The translations under genes were made by a program, and so were the position numbers. From Parietaria judaica (Eukaryota > Streptophyta > Magnoliopsida > Rosales > Urticaceae), in NCBI GenBank assembly GCA_954871525.1, contig OX940869.1, forward strand, positions 13,539,001 through 13,603,000: DNA of 64,000 nt, read 5' to 3'. This document shows, one piece after another, positions 1-10,400 of this stretch (positions are counted from its first letter, which is position 1; every line of letters begins with the position of its first letter). The notes beneath the pieces were generated by a model. The model worked only from the letters and a program-made list of their open reading frames with translations, was not told the DNA's origin and ran no database searches.

Positions 1-498
1 TCAAGCCAGCAGCTTGGACTCAAGATCACTAAGGACTTAGATCGAATATCCATTTGATCATCTACTAGTGACTCAACTCTAAGTTATCAGTGACGGTCTT
101 ATATGATAACTTCCGGAGTTTAAGTTAGATCCAGTCCAGTATGAAGACATTTCATACTTAATGCCACTTCTAGTGAGTGTGACACACACAAAATCCAGAA
201 TAAGATTGTCACTTAGTCACATTAATGACCTTATATGATTAATGGGCTCCCACCCAGTTAACCAGGTCACGGACATTTTAAGTTCATTTATTATGATTAT
301 TAATTCTTCTTCACATTGACTCTGTTGTGATAATAATTCATAATTGCATTCTTTATGAACTAAGGATCAAACATTCTATTTTACTCTACTAGAAACTATA
401 ATAAGATTAGCATAATAAGTATCATCTTTATTCAACGACTTGTCATAATCTTTTACAAATGGATAAAATGTATTGTTTAAGGACACATATGTCCAACA
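1..498 (-). repeat. 3' LTR (U3 end only) of the first copia element
   Basis: On the + strand this ends with GTCCAACA at 498, the complement of a TGTTGG LTR start. It aligns almost base for base with 7632-8128; differences are scattered substitutions and a one-base length change. The rest of this LTR, about 1.9 kb if it equals the other copy, lies left of the window. Confidence 0.88.
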
Positions 499-510
499 AT
501 CTCCCACTTG
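499..510 (-). promoter_or_regulatory. polypurine tract of the first copia element
   Basis: The minus strand reads CAAGTGGGAGATT directly before the TGTTGG start of the 3' LTR. This is the expected position and composition for the plus-strand DNA primer of a copia element. Confidence 0.7.
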
Positions 511-513
511 TAC

Positions 514-1179
514 TTAAAGAGGATGACCCATCTCTTTCAGACCCATACTCTCCAGATGCCTCGTGAATATTTTCTCTGGCAACGTCTTGGTAAATGGATC
601 AGCCAGATTGTCTTCTGAAGCTATTTTCACAACCCTCACGTCGCCATGACGCACTATTTGTCTTATGAGATGGTATTTGCGTTCTATATGTTTCGCCTTG
701 TTATGGTCTCTGGGCTCTTTAGAATTTGCCACCGCACCACTGTTGTCACAGTATACTGTTTGGGGCCCATCTACATCTGGAACAACTCCCAGCTCTATGT
801 AGAAATTCTTGAGCCAAACTGATTCTTTGGCTGCCTCACAAGCTGCCACGTATTCAGCTTCCATTGTGGAATCTGCGATAAAAGATTGCTTTACGCTTCT
901 CCAGAATATCGCTCCACCAGCAAGGGTGAACACTGCTCCCGACATCGATTTTCTCGCATCTCTATCAGACATAAAGTCTGAATCAGTGTATCCTAGTGGA
1001 TTCAGTTCTGATCCTGAAAACACTAACATATAGTCTCTCGTTCTCCGAAGATACTTGAGAATGTTCTTTACTGCTGTCCAGTAAGCCATACCAGGGTTGG
1101 ATTGGTATCTGCTAACAATTCCCACAGCGTAACAGATGTCTGGCCTAGTACACTGCATAGCGTACATCAGACTTCCCAC
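514..1179 (-). pseudogene. RNase H end of copia polyprotein (first element)
   Basis: This is the C-terminal part of pol, about 221 residues. It starts in the RT thumb (MGSLMYAMQCTRPDI, then the AVGIVSRY block) and runs into copia RNase H: YTDSDF, the MEAEYVAACEA block, YCDNSGA, and the KHIERKYHLIRQ helix near the end. The ADPFTKTLP tail and the final stop sit just before the polypurine tract, as in intact copia elements. The reading frame is interrupted upstream between about 1180 and 1268, so this segment is no longer joined to RT. RNase H normally removes genomic RNA during reverse transcription. The motifs resemble Tork/Angela elements. Confidence 0.85.
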
Positions 1180-1268
1180 TGCTGAAGCATAGGGTATTCA
1201 CCTCATCACATCTTGCTCTTCCGGAGAAGTTGAGCACTGTTTCCTGCTAAGGAACACTCCATGTAAGG

Positions 1269-2315
1269 TTAGTAAATTACCACCCTTGGAGTTTGCCATT
1301 GCAAAACGTTCAAGCACCTTTCAATGTAAGCTGCTTGAGATAAGGCCAGAAGCCTGTTGTTGCGATCCCTGAATATGCGGATCCCAAGAACATAACTGGC
1401 TTCTCCCATGACCTTCATTTGGAACTGCGTAGATAGCCACGCCTTCACGTCCGATAATTTCTTCACACTATTTCCAATGAGAAGAATATCGTCGACGTAT
1501 AGAACAAGAAAAATTTCCACGGTTTCGTCGTTGAGCTTATAAATGCAGCCCTCAGTGACGTTTTGAATGAATCCATAGGTTTTGATGGTTTCATCGAACC
1601 TTAGATTCCAGGATTTGAACGCTTGCTTCAATCCATAGATGGATTTGAGTAATCCGCAAACCTTCCCTTCTTGACCCTGTTGCACGAACCCTTCTGGTTA
1701 GTCCATATAGATGTTTTCGTCAATGTACCCGTTCAGGAAGGCGGTTTTGACGTCCATCTGCCAAATCTCGTAATTGAGACTACAGGCTATGGCCATGAGA
1801 ATCCAGATGGACTTGTACTTAGCGACTGGAGCGAAGGTCTCATCGAAATCAATACCTTCCCTCTGGGTAAAACCCTTTGCCACTAGTCTAGCCTTGAAGG
1901 TTTCAACCTTCCCGTCCATTCCTCTCTTTCGCTTGTATACCCACTTACAGCCAATGGTTTTGAAACTATCCGGTAAGTCTACAAGTTCCCAGACTTCATT
2001 AGAATCCATTGATTCTATTTCTTGGTTCATGGCTTCCTGCCATTCTCCCTTATTAGGATCAACCATAGCTTGCTTGTAGCTTATGGGATCTTCAACGCTA
2101 GTGTCTGTAATAGCTACGTGAAATTCCAACTGGGTGTGCTCGTAGCGTTCAACTGGTCTTTTGAACCTCCCGCTACGTCTGAGTACCCTTTGGTTCTGAT
2201 TTGGAACCGTGGTTTCCGCTTTATCTTCGACAACAGGCACTATTGGAGATATTGTGACCTTGTCACCTGACAGCTCCTCGAGTACAACTTTACTTCGAGG
2301 TTTGAAGTTTTTCAT
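1269..2315 (-). pseudogene. Reverse transcriptase of copia polyprotein, broken in two frames
   Basis: Two overlapping open segments make up RT. 1698-2315 holds the linker after integrase and the RT fingers: WELVDLP, IGCKWVYKRK, KARLVAKGFTQ, DFDETFAPV and QMDVKTAFLNG. 1269-1685 holds the palm, with the catalytic box YVDDILLIG and the start of the thumb. They are separated by a stop and frame change near 1686-1697. The segment should copy genomic RNA into DNA, but the breaks make this copy non-functional. The linker at 2160-2315 (VLRRSGRFKRPVERY) is typical of the stretch before RT in Tork/Angela-type elements. Confidence 0.85.
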
Positions 2316-2387
2316 ATAATCTTGCTCAAGAAAAGTAGCATTTGTAGAGACAAATACTTTCTTACTTTATGGACTATAAAACAAACC

Positions 2388-2651
2388 TCATTTAGTCTCT
2401 TTGGAATATCCTACAAACAGACAAACTTCCGTTCGTGATTCCAATTTATTCTTGTTTCTAGTCCGCACTTGTGCAGGACATCCCCAAATTCTGTAATGTA
2501 GAAGATTTGGTATTCTGCCATTCCATAATTCGACGGGCGTTTTAGAAACAGATTTTGACAGTACAACATTTAGAATGTTCATAGCCGTTAACAAAGCATA
2601 TCCCCATAATGAATTGGGTAGTGATGAATAACTTAACATTGACCTTACCAT
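2388..2651 (-). pseudogene. C-terminal part of copia integrase core
   Basis: An 87-codon segment begins after the third catalytic residue region and contains [13 protein letters not shown] and the [18 protein letters not shown] and [10 protein letters not shown] blocks that close the copia integrase core. It belongs with 2756-3880. Between the two, a stop follows the GGEYL block and a run of A residues near 2690 is one base short, so the glutamate of the DDE triad falls out of frame. Confidence 0.8.
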
Positions 2652-2755
2652 TTCCAGTAAGGTCCTATTTCTCCTTTCTGCAACACCATTTTTTCCGGTG
2701 TGCCAGGAGCATTTAGTTGAGATGTTATACCTTTCTCAATCAAGAGGTCGCAGAA

Positions 2756-3880
2756 CTAGTGATCTAGGTATTCTCCTCCTCGATCAGATCGAAGAGACTT
2801 CAATGATAGTCCAAGTTGATTCTCAGCCACTGCTAGAAATTCTCTAAACTTACCCAAGGTTTCAGATTTCTTAGCCATGAGATAAACGTAACCATATCTT
2901 GAATAATCGTCAATGAAAGTGACGAAGTATTCAATTCCTCCCTTTCCTTGTATGTTCATGGGACCACATACATCAGAATAGACGAGTTCTAATGGTTTAG
3001 TGGCTCTTTGACCTTTTACCGAAAAAGGTCTCTTACTCATTTTAGCCTCTATACAGGATTCGCAAAAAGGCAAAGAACTGATTGTTAGTTCTTTAAGGGG
3101 TCCATCCTTTACCAGCCTGTTTATCCTGTCTAGATTAATATGACCCAATCTTAAATGCCTTAGGTACGTTTGAATATCATTATCAATCTTGGGTTTCTTG
3201 ACTGACTTTGGCATTGCCAATTTAAACATCTCAGTATTCATACAGCTACCATAATCTGGTTTTAGGATATATAATCCATTTTCTGCTTTAGCAGTACAAA
3301 TATATACTCCATCCTTTGTGATGACCCAATGGGATCCACGAAAGTTTAGAGTATATCCTTGTTTGTACAACAGATAAGCAGAACGTATATTTCTGCAGAC
3401 ATTTGGATAATAGTACACATTATCAACAAATAAATAGTTATTTCCAAATGTCAGTCGCAAATTTCCTACTTCTTTTACTTGTAGGAATTCCCCGTTTCCT
3501 ACTTTTAAAGTTGGTCCTTCATTTATCTCTTCTAATTTGTCAAGAGACTGAAGAGAATTGCACGCATGATCGTTTGCTCCTGAATCCAAGATCCAGTGGA
3601 AGGATGAGTTTTCCACGAAACATGATTCTAATGTTGAACGATCAACATTACTTGTACTCCCATTCTGGAAGAATTCTTCCTGGTTTCCATCAATTCTCTT
3701 CCTCTTGTTTAGAGAGCTTATAACATTCTGATCTGCCATTCCAAGTTTCTCCGAAGATCCACTCATGGCCAGCTTGCTTAGGGATTTTGTGACTTTTACC
3801 AGATTGCTTTGATTTTGAGACCTCAGCGTCAGAGCAGACTTTTCCATTTCTTGTTTGTCGAAGGACATTTTAACTGGCAT
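2756..3880 (-). pseudogene. Protease, GAG-pre-integrase and integrase core of the first copia element
   Basis: A 374-codon segment. After an unrecognised N-terminal stretch comes the aspartic protease box WILDSGANDHAC (about residue 94). It is followed by the GAG-pre-integrase zinc-binding block (LRHLRLGHIN ... PFCESCIEAK) and the integrase core with the first two catalytic aspartates: YSDVCGP and RSDRGGEYL. The frame stops directly after the second. Integrase normally inserts the DNA copy. Odd: an intact family member would carry a gag with a CCHC knuckle upstream of the protease. Here the first methionines lie only about 90 residues before the protease and the upstream 1.8 kb is non-coding. 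The start at 3880 is simply the first in-frame ATG. Confidence 0.82.
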
Positions 3881-5718
3881 TGAAAAAGAAACTTATTAAA
3901 CTTTATTATAGGTAGAATGTTTAGAAAAATATTTTATTTGAAATAGTTACATGATGCAAACATGTTCTTGGAAAACGTTAAATAAACCCTTTTAACTATT
4001 TCGTGATAATTTAACCGACTATACACGTCGTTGCCGTCCTTAGTGGCATGGTCACTCTAGGGTGACTCGCGGTATCAACCGTGTAGTTTGGTTAAACTAA
4101 GTTTTAGTCATAAACTTAATTAATATTCATAACAAGAACTAAAAAAGTCCTCTATGATTATTAACTATCACCATAGACGGTCGGGAAGCACCAACTTCCG
4201 TGCAAGCTTAACCCATTATTTTCGGTTCTCGGGATCCTCTTAGAAACGTCGTCCTTAGGGAATGGTCACTCTACGGTGACTCGCGGTCCATTTCCAAGAT
4301 TCCTCCGTCCCCATATTCTTTTGGAACTATCACGGTGTCAAACCTTCCACAAGCACACCTTCCTTAGTGAATGGACACACTAGGGTGACTCGAGGCGGTG
4401 TGGTTAGCAGACCTTGTGACAGTAATAATGGAGACCATTGTTTTATTCTATACTTTCCATTGTTTTTAGGAAATAACGTTTTTAATTTCTAAGTTATAAA
4501 AACTTATTATATAAACTGTCTATTAATGACACATTAAAAGTTTATATTTTGGCTTTATTTATTACGACACGTAATTTTAAATAAGCCCTAAAAAATGTGT
4601 TTATTATTTCGTCGGTAGTGATAAATCAAACCGTACGCTCTCCAGGTCGATGGGAGGGGTCCTAACCGGTCACCCATAAGTGGATGGTGAACCGGCCCCA
4701 CTTTTGATTCCCTCTTCCTTAGGCAAGATTGTACGTTTGAAATTTTTCCGACTAATAATTAACACTACTACATTTACTCTTTATTATTTATATATATATC
4801 CTCTATAGACATATTAATAATGATCTAAACATAGACACTATGTTTGAGGGTTATGAAAATATGTTATAACAAATTATATCTATGATGAATATTTATAATT
4901 TTATGTTAATGATACTTATTCTCTAAGAATAATCATTAAACATTTAATGCCCTTTAATAATTATTTATGAAATATTAAAATAAGACAATGATATTATTCT
5001 TCGAATATTATCATCCATATTTTAATTTATTAAATAAGACAATGTTATTTAATTATTAAATAACATCCATATTTAATTTTATTAATTAATTAAAATAAGA
5101 CAACGTTATTTATCCGGAAATAACATCCATATTTTAATTCACATTAATTAATCATAATTAATTTTAATTCATAAATATTAATTTCATTAATAATAATTAA
5201 TAATTAATCCACGGGATCCGGGTCAGAATAAAAATCCGATCCATATAAAAAAAATTGCACGTGGGCCCTCCGGGCTTAAGCCCGGGCCCACATGCCCGTG
5301 GAATGGGCATGGATAGCCCACGGGTGGGTCAGGGCAGTACCCGAGCCCTTCAGGCTGGGCCAGCAGGCCCATACCGCTGCCAGGCAGCGTGGCCTGCGGC
5401 CAGCCCGCCAGGCCCACACGGGTGCCCTTGCCCTGGCCGAATGGCCTTGGCGAGGGCCTTGCTCGTGGGCCTCGCCCTAGCGAACTACCTGGGGCTGCAG
5501 CAGCAGCCCCTGTTCGCGTCATTCTCGGGCTGGGCTGCCAAGGGCAGCCCGGTCCAACCACCCGGTCCGATTATTTGGGTCGGGTAATTTTCTTATTTTT
5601 AAATTAATATTTAAAATATCTATAAATTCAAAATTTCAATTTTAAATAATTAATTTTATTCATCAAATAATTCGTTCTTAAACCCATTAATTACATTACG
5701 TAATTATTTATCCTTGAA
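3881..5718 (-). other. Non-coding leader in place of gag, with repeated hairpins and a GC-rich block
   Basis: No convincing gag reading frame is visible on the minus strand. Instead there are three copies of a motif with a GTCACTCTAGGGTGAC-like inverted repeat (about 4037-4072, 4253-4289, 4362-4396), a longer fold-back around 4657-4696, AT-rich DNA from 4740 to 5215, and a very GC-rich block at about 5255-5580. The ORFs across the GC-rich block are open in several frames at once and match no family I recognise. Confidence 0.6.
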
Positions 5719-5723
5719 CCATG

Positions 5724-5735
5724 GCTCTGATACCA
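5724..5735 (-). promoter_or_regulatory. tRNA-Met primer-binding site of the first copia element
   Basis: The minus strand reads TGGTATCAGAGC two bases after the LTR ends in CCCAACA. This is the standard plant copia primer site for initiator tRNA-Met, and it fixes the inner end of the 5' LTR at 5738. Confidence 0.9.
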
Positions 5736-5737
5736 AT

Positions 5738-8128
5738 TGTTGGGAATCACGTCTCGGATTCCTTGAAAATTATCACGAATTGTACTTCCGAACCGTCCGG
5801 GTAACATTTAAAAATTAATTTCAAGCAGAATAACTTGTTATCCGTCTAACGGTCTGGATATCAGATAATAACCATTTCACAAGATCTGAGGGAGAGGGAG
5901 AGTTCGAATTTTTCTCTTGGGAAAGGTGTGAAAAATGTGTAGAATGAGCCTCCTATTTATAGGCTCAAACCGTAACCGAGTTGGAGAAATTTCCTCCCTA
6001 ATTTTCGAATTTCATATATTAAATATAATTAATTATCTTAATCCAATGGTCCAGATTTAATCTCATCTAAATCCAATGGATATAATTAATTAGGGATTTA
6101 ATTAAATAAGAAAGATTAGGATAAAATCAAAAATCCAATCTTATCTTCTTATCTTTATAAAATTCGAATTATATATATATATATATATATATTAAAATTC
6201 GAATTATCATTATCTAGATCCAACGGTTGAGATAAATCTTTAAACCGATCTAATGGATCAAATTAGTTTAGGATAAAATAAAATATAAAAAGATTTATTA
6301 AAAACAATTTCCAATTTATCCATAAACCATAATTCGAAAAATATATAAATATATATATAATTAATTAATTTTCAATCCGACGGTAAAGATTAAATCTTAG
6401 ACCGATATAACGGATATAATTAATTAACCAAATTCGAAAAATGAAACTTGGTCACCAAGTTATTAATTTCGAATTTATCAATATCCTAATCCAATGGTTG
6501 ATATTAAATCATAACCGATCCAATGGATTAAATTGATTTTAGGGATTTTCTAAAATACCAAAACATTTGGTACTTATGCCGCAAATATAGAAAGACCAAA
6601 TCATACCATTCGAATTTGGCTAGGGTTTCATATCATGAAACCCTAATTCGAATTTACACATATAAATATATATTTTTATTTATTAATGTAAATCTATTAA
6701 TTATTAATTAATTATTAATAAGATATTAATAATTAAATCCAAATAATTAAATTAAATTAATATTTCCTTATTCAATATCACACATTAAAATGTCATAGTG
6801 CCACACCATCATTTAAATTCGTGACATGTGATTTAATTTCAAAGTTTATCGAACCGATCACAAACTTAGAAAATCCATAAATCACTAACCGTAAGTCGAA
6901 ATGACTTGGTTCAAAAAGCAAAGTTACTTAGAATTTAATTTCCAACAACATGATGCTGATAGAAAATCTAAATTCTAACTTTATTTTATCAGTTAATTTC
7001 GTGTACCAATATATGGTACTTTTGCCACGCTAACGATAAAACTATCTGACGTCTGCCACAGACCTTTCAGTTTTATAAGTCAAGCCAAATGATTAAACAT
7101 TATCCAGAATGTATTTCAATCACGTACATATCATCCGTTACGGAGCTATCCTGGGGACCATGGACCCGTATCACTTGAGCTCCAACGAACTGCTAGTTGT
7201 TCGTCAAACCTCGAAGTGATTCCACTATAGACCCGAGGCTGCACTCTTTAGTGATACGGTATATATTATTCCCTTTATAACAGCAGGGTGTCCATTGATA
7301 CAATCAAATTCGGGTTATTGATCTTTCACTTGATGATCCACACACGAGCAGGCGGTTTCTACCATTATGCCCCTCATTGCATTTTCATCCTTGACTCAGT
7401 CAGTAATATTATGAGTAACCCACTTATGGTTTTGATTCATAAGTTGCGCACGGGTACCTCTCACTTCTCACCACCGACAATCAAGGGAATCATCATCACT
7501 ATGAAGAGAGCTGTGTGATGCCCATGTCTATGACCAAGCTACCCTTACTGCTGACTATCATGTTCCCAAAATAATAGTGTTGGGAACAGCGGTAAAATTT
7601 CGTGTTATTTAACGGTTAAATCAAAGAACAATCAAGCCAGCAGCTTGGACTCAAGATCACTCAGGACTTAGATCGAATATCCATTTGATCATCTACTAGT
7701 GACTCAACTCCAAGTTATCAGTGACGGTCTTATATGATAACTTCCGGAGTTTAATTCAGGTCCAGTCCAGTATGAAGACACTTCACACTTAATGCACTTC
7801 TAGTGAGTTTGACACACACAAAATCCAGAATAGGATTGTCACTTAGTCACATTAATGACCTTATATGATTAATGGGCTCCCACCCAGTTAATCAGGTCAC
7901 GGACATTTTAAGTTCATTTATTATGATCATTAATTCTTCTTCACATTGACTCTGTTGTGATAATAATTCATAATTGCATTCTTTATGAACTAAGGATCAA
8001 ACATTCTATTTTACTCTACCAGAAACTATAATAAGATTATCATAATAAGTATCATCTTTATTCAACGACTTGTCATAATATTTTACAAATGGATAAAATA
8101 TCTTGTTTAAGGACACATTTGTCCAACA
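5738..8128 (-). repeat. 5' LTR (about 2.39 kb) of the first copia element
   Basis: The block is bounded on the + strand by TGTTGGGA at 5738 and TCCAACA at 8128, that is, TG...CA on the minus strand. The primer site abuts the 5738 end and the outer 497 bases match the partial LTR at 1-498. A minus-strand TATA box (CTATAAATAG, 5953-5962) places transcription about 200 bp from the inner end, leaving a U3 of roughly 2.2 kb. An inverted repeat (TGTTCCCA ... TGGGAACA, 7561-7587) lies inside. Because the other LTR is cut off, the full length cannot be confirmed. A shorter LTR starting at 7578 is less likely because no primer site adjoins it. Confidence 0.75.
5953..5962 (-). promoter_or_regulatory. 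TATA box of the copia LTR promoter
   Basis: The minus strand reads CTATAAATAG about 215 bp before the LTR inner end. The position suits a U3/R boundary and supports the long-LTR reading. Confidence 0.6.
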
Positions 8129-8434
8129 TCTTAGCGTCTCCCATGCTTCTTTTGCGGAATCCTTCTCGGAGATCATGAGAAGGATATCTTACGGAACTCC
8201 TTGATAGATGGCGGCGAGAGCCATCCTATCTTTGCGTACTTTGACCTCTTCCTCTTCGACGGCCTCTCAAACTCCTTGGGCTTGCAGGTTTACCCGCATC
8301 TATAACGCCCACACCGAGTAATTGCTTTTTGTGAGCATCGAAAAATTGAGCGTTATGTTTCGTTCTTTTTCAATTTTCATCGGTGTCATTTCTCCTCCGG
8401 TGGCTTTGCTCGGTGACGGCATGTGCTTCGGCAT
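8129..8434 (-). pseudogene. N-terminal gag fragment of an Ale/Retrofit-like copia
   Basis: Starting at the minus-strand ATG at 8434 (MPKHMPSPSKA), the fragment includes the typical start of plant UBN2-type gag: LTKSNYSVWAL, where the tyrosine-serine-tryptophan region marks the beginning of the capsid-like domain. Downstream the frame is broken before it meets the insertion at 8128. The same segment is better preserved at 19685-19873. This is a decayed copy with no function. Confidence 0.75.
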
Positions 8435-8436
8435 AT

Positions 8437-8449
8437 GACTCTGATACCA
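8437..8449 (-). promoter_or_regulatory. tRNA-Met primer-binding site
   Basis: The minus strand reads TGGTATCAGAGTC, two bases after the inner LTR end at 8452. One base differs from the usual copia site. Confidence 0.75.
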
Positions 8450-8451
8450 AA

Positions 8452-8929
8452 TGTTGGATCCAAATTGAGATCGCTGCCAAAACACTAAACGAACACAGTG
8501 ATAACACCCAATCACGCACTCACGTAATCTCTCGGAATGATCGGCAAGTATATCAAAAGACAATAAGTAGCCACACTATTCCACTCACCTTCAATCACAC
8601 ACACTGTTTGATATATATATATATATATTATATTATATATAGAGAGGATACGTAACTGAGTTTAGTGGAAGAATAGAAGAGAAATGTTTTTTCTGTAAAT
8701 GAAGAGGATACAAAAGTACTCGAGTTAATTAAATAATAAACATGCGACAGTATTTAAAGGGAAACAACGAAACCCTAACCCTAACCAACAACTCTAATCG
8801 CAAGAAATAAATAACGTGATAATAGGTCAAGACCTAACAACTTCAAGACTAAGCAATAATGCTTGGACTGATAGATTATAACCTAGCGACAAAATTCAGC
8901 TTTGACCAAGTCTAAATCTTATCTTCACA
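8452..8929 (-). repeat. 5' LTR of the Ale/Retrofit-like copia
   Basis: Bounded on the + strand by TGTTGGATCC and ending CTTCACA (TG...CA on the minus strand). It shares its general ending, CTTTGAC(C/T)AAGTC, with the LTRs at 11628 and 20352, and carries a TA-rich tract at about 8611-8641. Two tandem CCCTAA units near 8772-8786 are only a short telomere-like run. The partner LTR is outside the window. Confidence 0.7.
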
Positions 8930-10400
8930 TATATTACATGAAACAAGTTATGTGCATTTTTCGAGACATAAAAATTAGACTTCACTGGTCAAAGTCAAAG
9001 CCCATTAGCAGAAGTCAAAGCCGGCCGACGAATTCGAAGACCAAAGACCCAAGACCCAATGCATTCGGCGAGGCCCGGAGCCACAAAGACGAAGAATGGA
9101 ATACAAAACTCTTGATCGAAAAGGCACCTATTGGCGAGGTCTATCGACGAGCCTCTTGATGAGTTCCCCCGACGAGCCTCTCGACGAGGTCCCCCAACAA
9201 GGTCTCCCGGCGAGGTCCCTTCTCGAGCCACCTCGCCATAGACGTTGACGAAGTTACCTCATAATTAATGCACACGATGAGGAGATCCGAGCTTATGAAA
9301 GTCATTAGGAAATCCTCTAGATTTACCCGGACTCAACATACAAGCTTGCGGACACCCGGAAGACGCTAAAGACGAGCTACGAGCAACCGACAAGCACCTC
9401 GCCACGACAAGGGGCCGCGGCAAGGTCCCCCTGACAAGGCTAGGCGTTTTTCATCCTTGGTCACCAAAGAAGGGGATTCTTCATTATTTCCCTTGATTGA
9501 GGGAGAAGTGACTACCTCATTAACTTATAAAGAGGATCCTTCTCCTCCTCATTTCCACACATTTTTTCACAGCTTTCTCTAGAGCTTCTTTGTCTTCTTT
9601 CTCTCTAAAAAATTTGCCCCCCTCTTGGTCCTCGCCAAGGTCGTCGCCTTCGCCACGACCAAAGGCTCGACAGGAGTGATCGAATAGAGTTGAGACTTGT
9701 CAAGGGATTGAGTTAGCCAGAAAAGTTATTCGACATAGTCATACGCTTTGCCTGATATACTCCATGTGTCGGCGAAGATTACCCTCTCCTGTCAAGGCCC
9801 TCACCACACAAGCTCGCCTACATCCGCGCCGTCTACTACGACACCCTTGCCGGTAATACCATCGCCACTGGCGAAGGTCACCACCGCATCGCCAACATCG
9901 GCACCTCCGACGAGCCAAACCACATCGCCAGTCACCCGCCTTTTTACTAACCCTGAACTATGTGGGACCTGATTCTCTTAAACTGAGATACGTAGGCAGT
10001 CTCGCCCAATCATAAGCGACGGGGTTCGGGCCCGATCTACCATTTTTTGCAGGTCCTCCCTCGCCACAGAAGTTCGCCAAGGAAGGAAAATCACTAGGAA
10101 TCATAAGGAATATCCTGGAGCTTCGCCAAGACAAAGGAATTCGGCTAGACGAGGAGCTCTCCAAGGAGGAAAGTTCATCAAGGATCACCAAGAGGCAAGA
10201 ACAGCCCATGGAGGCTCGCCAATGACTAAGGACTCGCCTCCAGCTTTAACGATCATCATCCAATCTGCGTTGACTCTGCATCGGATTATCCATGGGTCGA
10301 CCAAGTCCAAACTCGGGGCCCTAACCGTAGATCAAAATTTAAGTTAAAGTCATTTTTACGCATTAACAAAACAAAATATATCTCTTGATTCGTAGATCCG
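8930..10400 (+). other. Old repeat remnant, probably gypsy-derived, no intact gene
   Basis: No family protein is recognisable. The stretch is GC-richer than its surroundings and full of CGAGG/CGACGAG-type short repeats (9130-9240). It contains a plausible plus-strand TATA (TTATAAAG, about 9525) followed by a pyrimidine-rich leader. At 9958-9995 it carries the foldable motif also seen just after integrase in the gypsy element at 25315-25352, so I infer a relic of a related element. The boundaries are approximate. Confidence 0.4.
9958..9995 (+). other. Foldable 38-nt motif ending ACGTAGGCAG (copy 1)
   Basis: CTATGT at the 5' side can pair with ACGTAG at the 3' side (one G-U pair), enclosing TCTC/GAGA with a seven-base loop. 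The same architecture, length and 3' sequence occur on the minus strand at 25315-25352. The flanking bases GAACTA before it and GCAG after it are also shared. The function is unknown. Confidence 0.5.

Larger units (their letters stand above)
1..8128 (-). mobile_element. Ty1/copia retrotransposon, Tork/Angela-like, cut by the window start
   Basis: Seen: reading the minus strand, a primer-binding site complementary to initiator tRNA-Met (5724-5735) follows a TG...CA-bounded block (5738-8128). Then come a non-coding leader, protease, integrase, RT and RNase H in copia order, a purine tract, and the beginning of the second LTR (498-1). The 497-498 bp of the second LTR that are visible match 7632-8128 closely. 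The element lies inside the gag of another copia, which resumes at 8129. Pol carries frameshifts and stops, so the copy is dead. Odd: no gag or zinc knuckle is found between the primer site and protease, and the LTR is about 2.4 kb. The clade is inferred from RNase H and RT motifs. The target duplication cannot be checked because the left end is outside the window. Confidence 0.85.
8129..8929 (-). mobile_element. 5' end of an Ale/Retrofit-like copia, interrupted by the first element
   Basis: A minus-strand LTR (8452-8929), primer site (8437-8449) and the first part of gag survive. The gag reading stops exactly where the first copia begins (8128/8129), so this element was the older target. Its remaining part would lie left of the window. 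Its gag is clearly related to those at 14660-15612 and 19414-19873. Confidence 0.75.

Noticed and set aside
5223..5607. Overlapping ORFs on both strands in the GC-rich block
   Set aside because: GC-rich DNA has few stops, so several frames are open at once. None resembles a known protein and the block lies in a retrotransposon leader.
7578..8128. A self-contained 551-bp LTR (TGTTGG...CCAACA)
   Set aside because: No primer-binding site adjoins 7578, while a canonical one adjoins 5738. The longer LTR explains all the evidence.
8772..8790. Telomere-like CCCTAACCCTAACC
   Set aside because: Only about two units within an LTR; no array.
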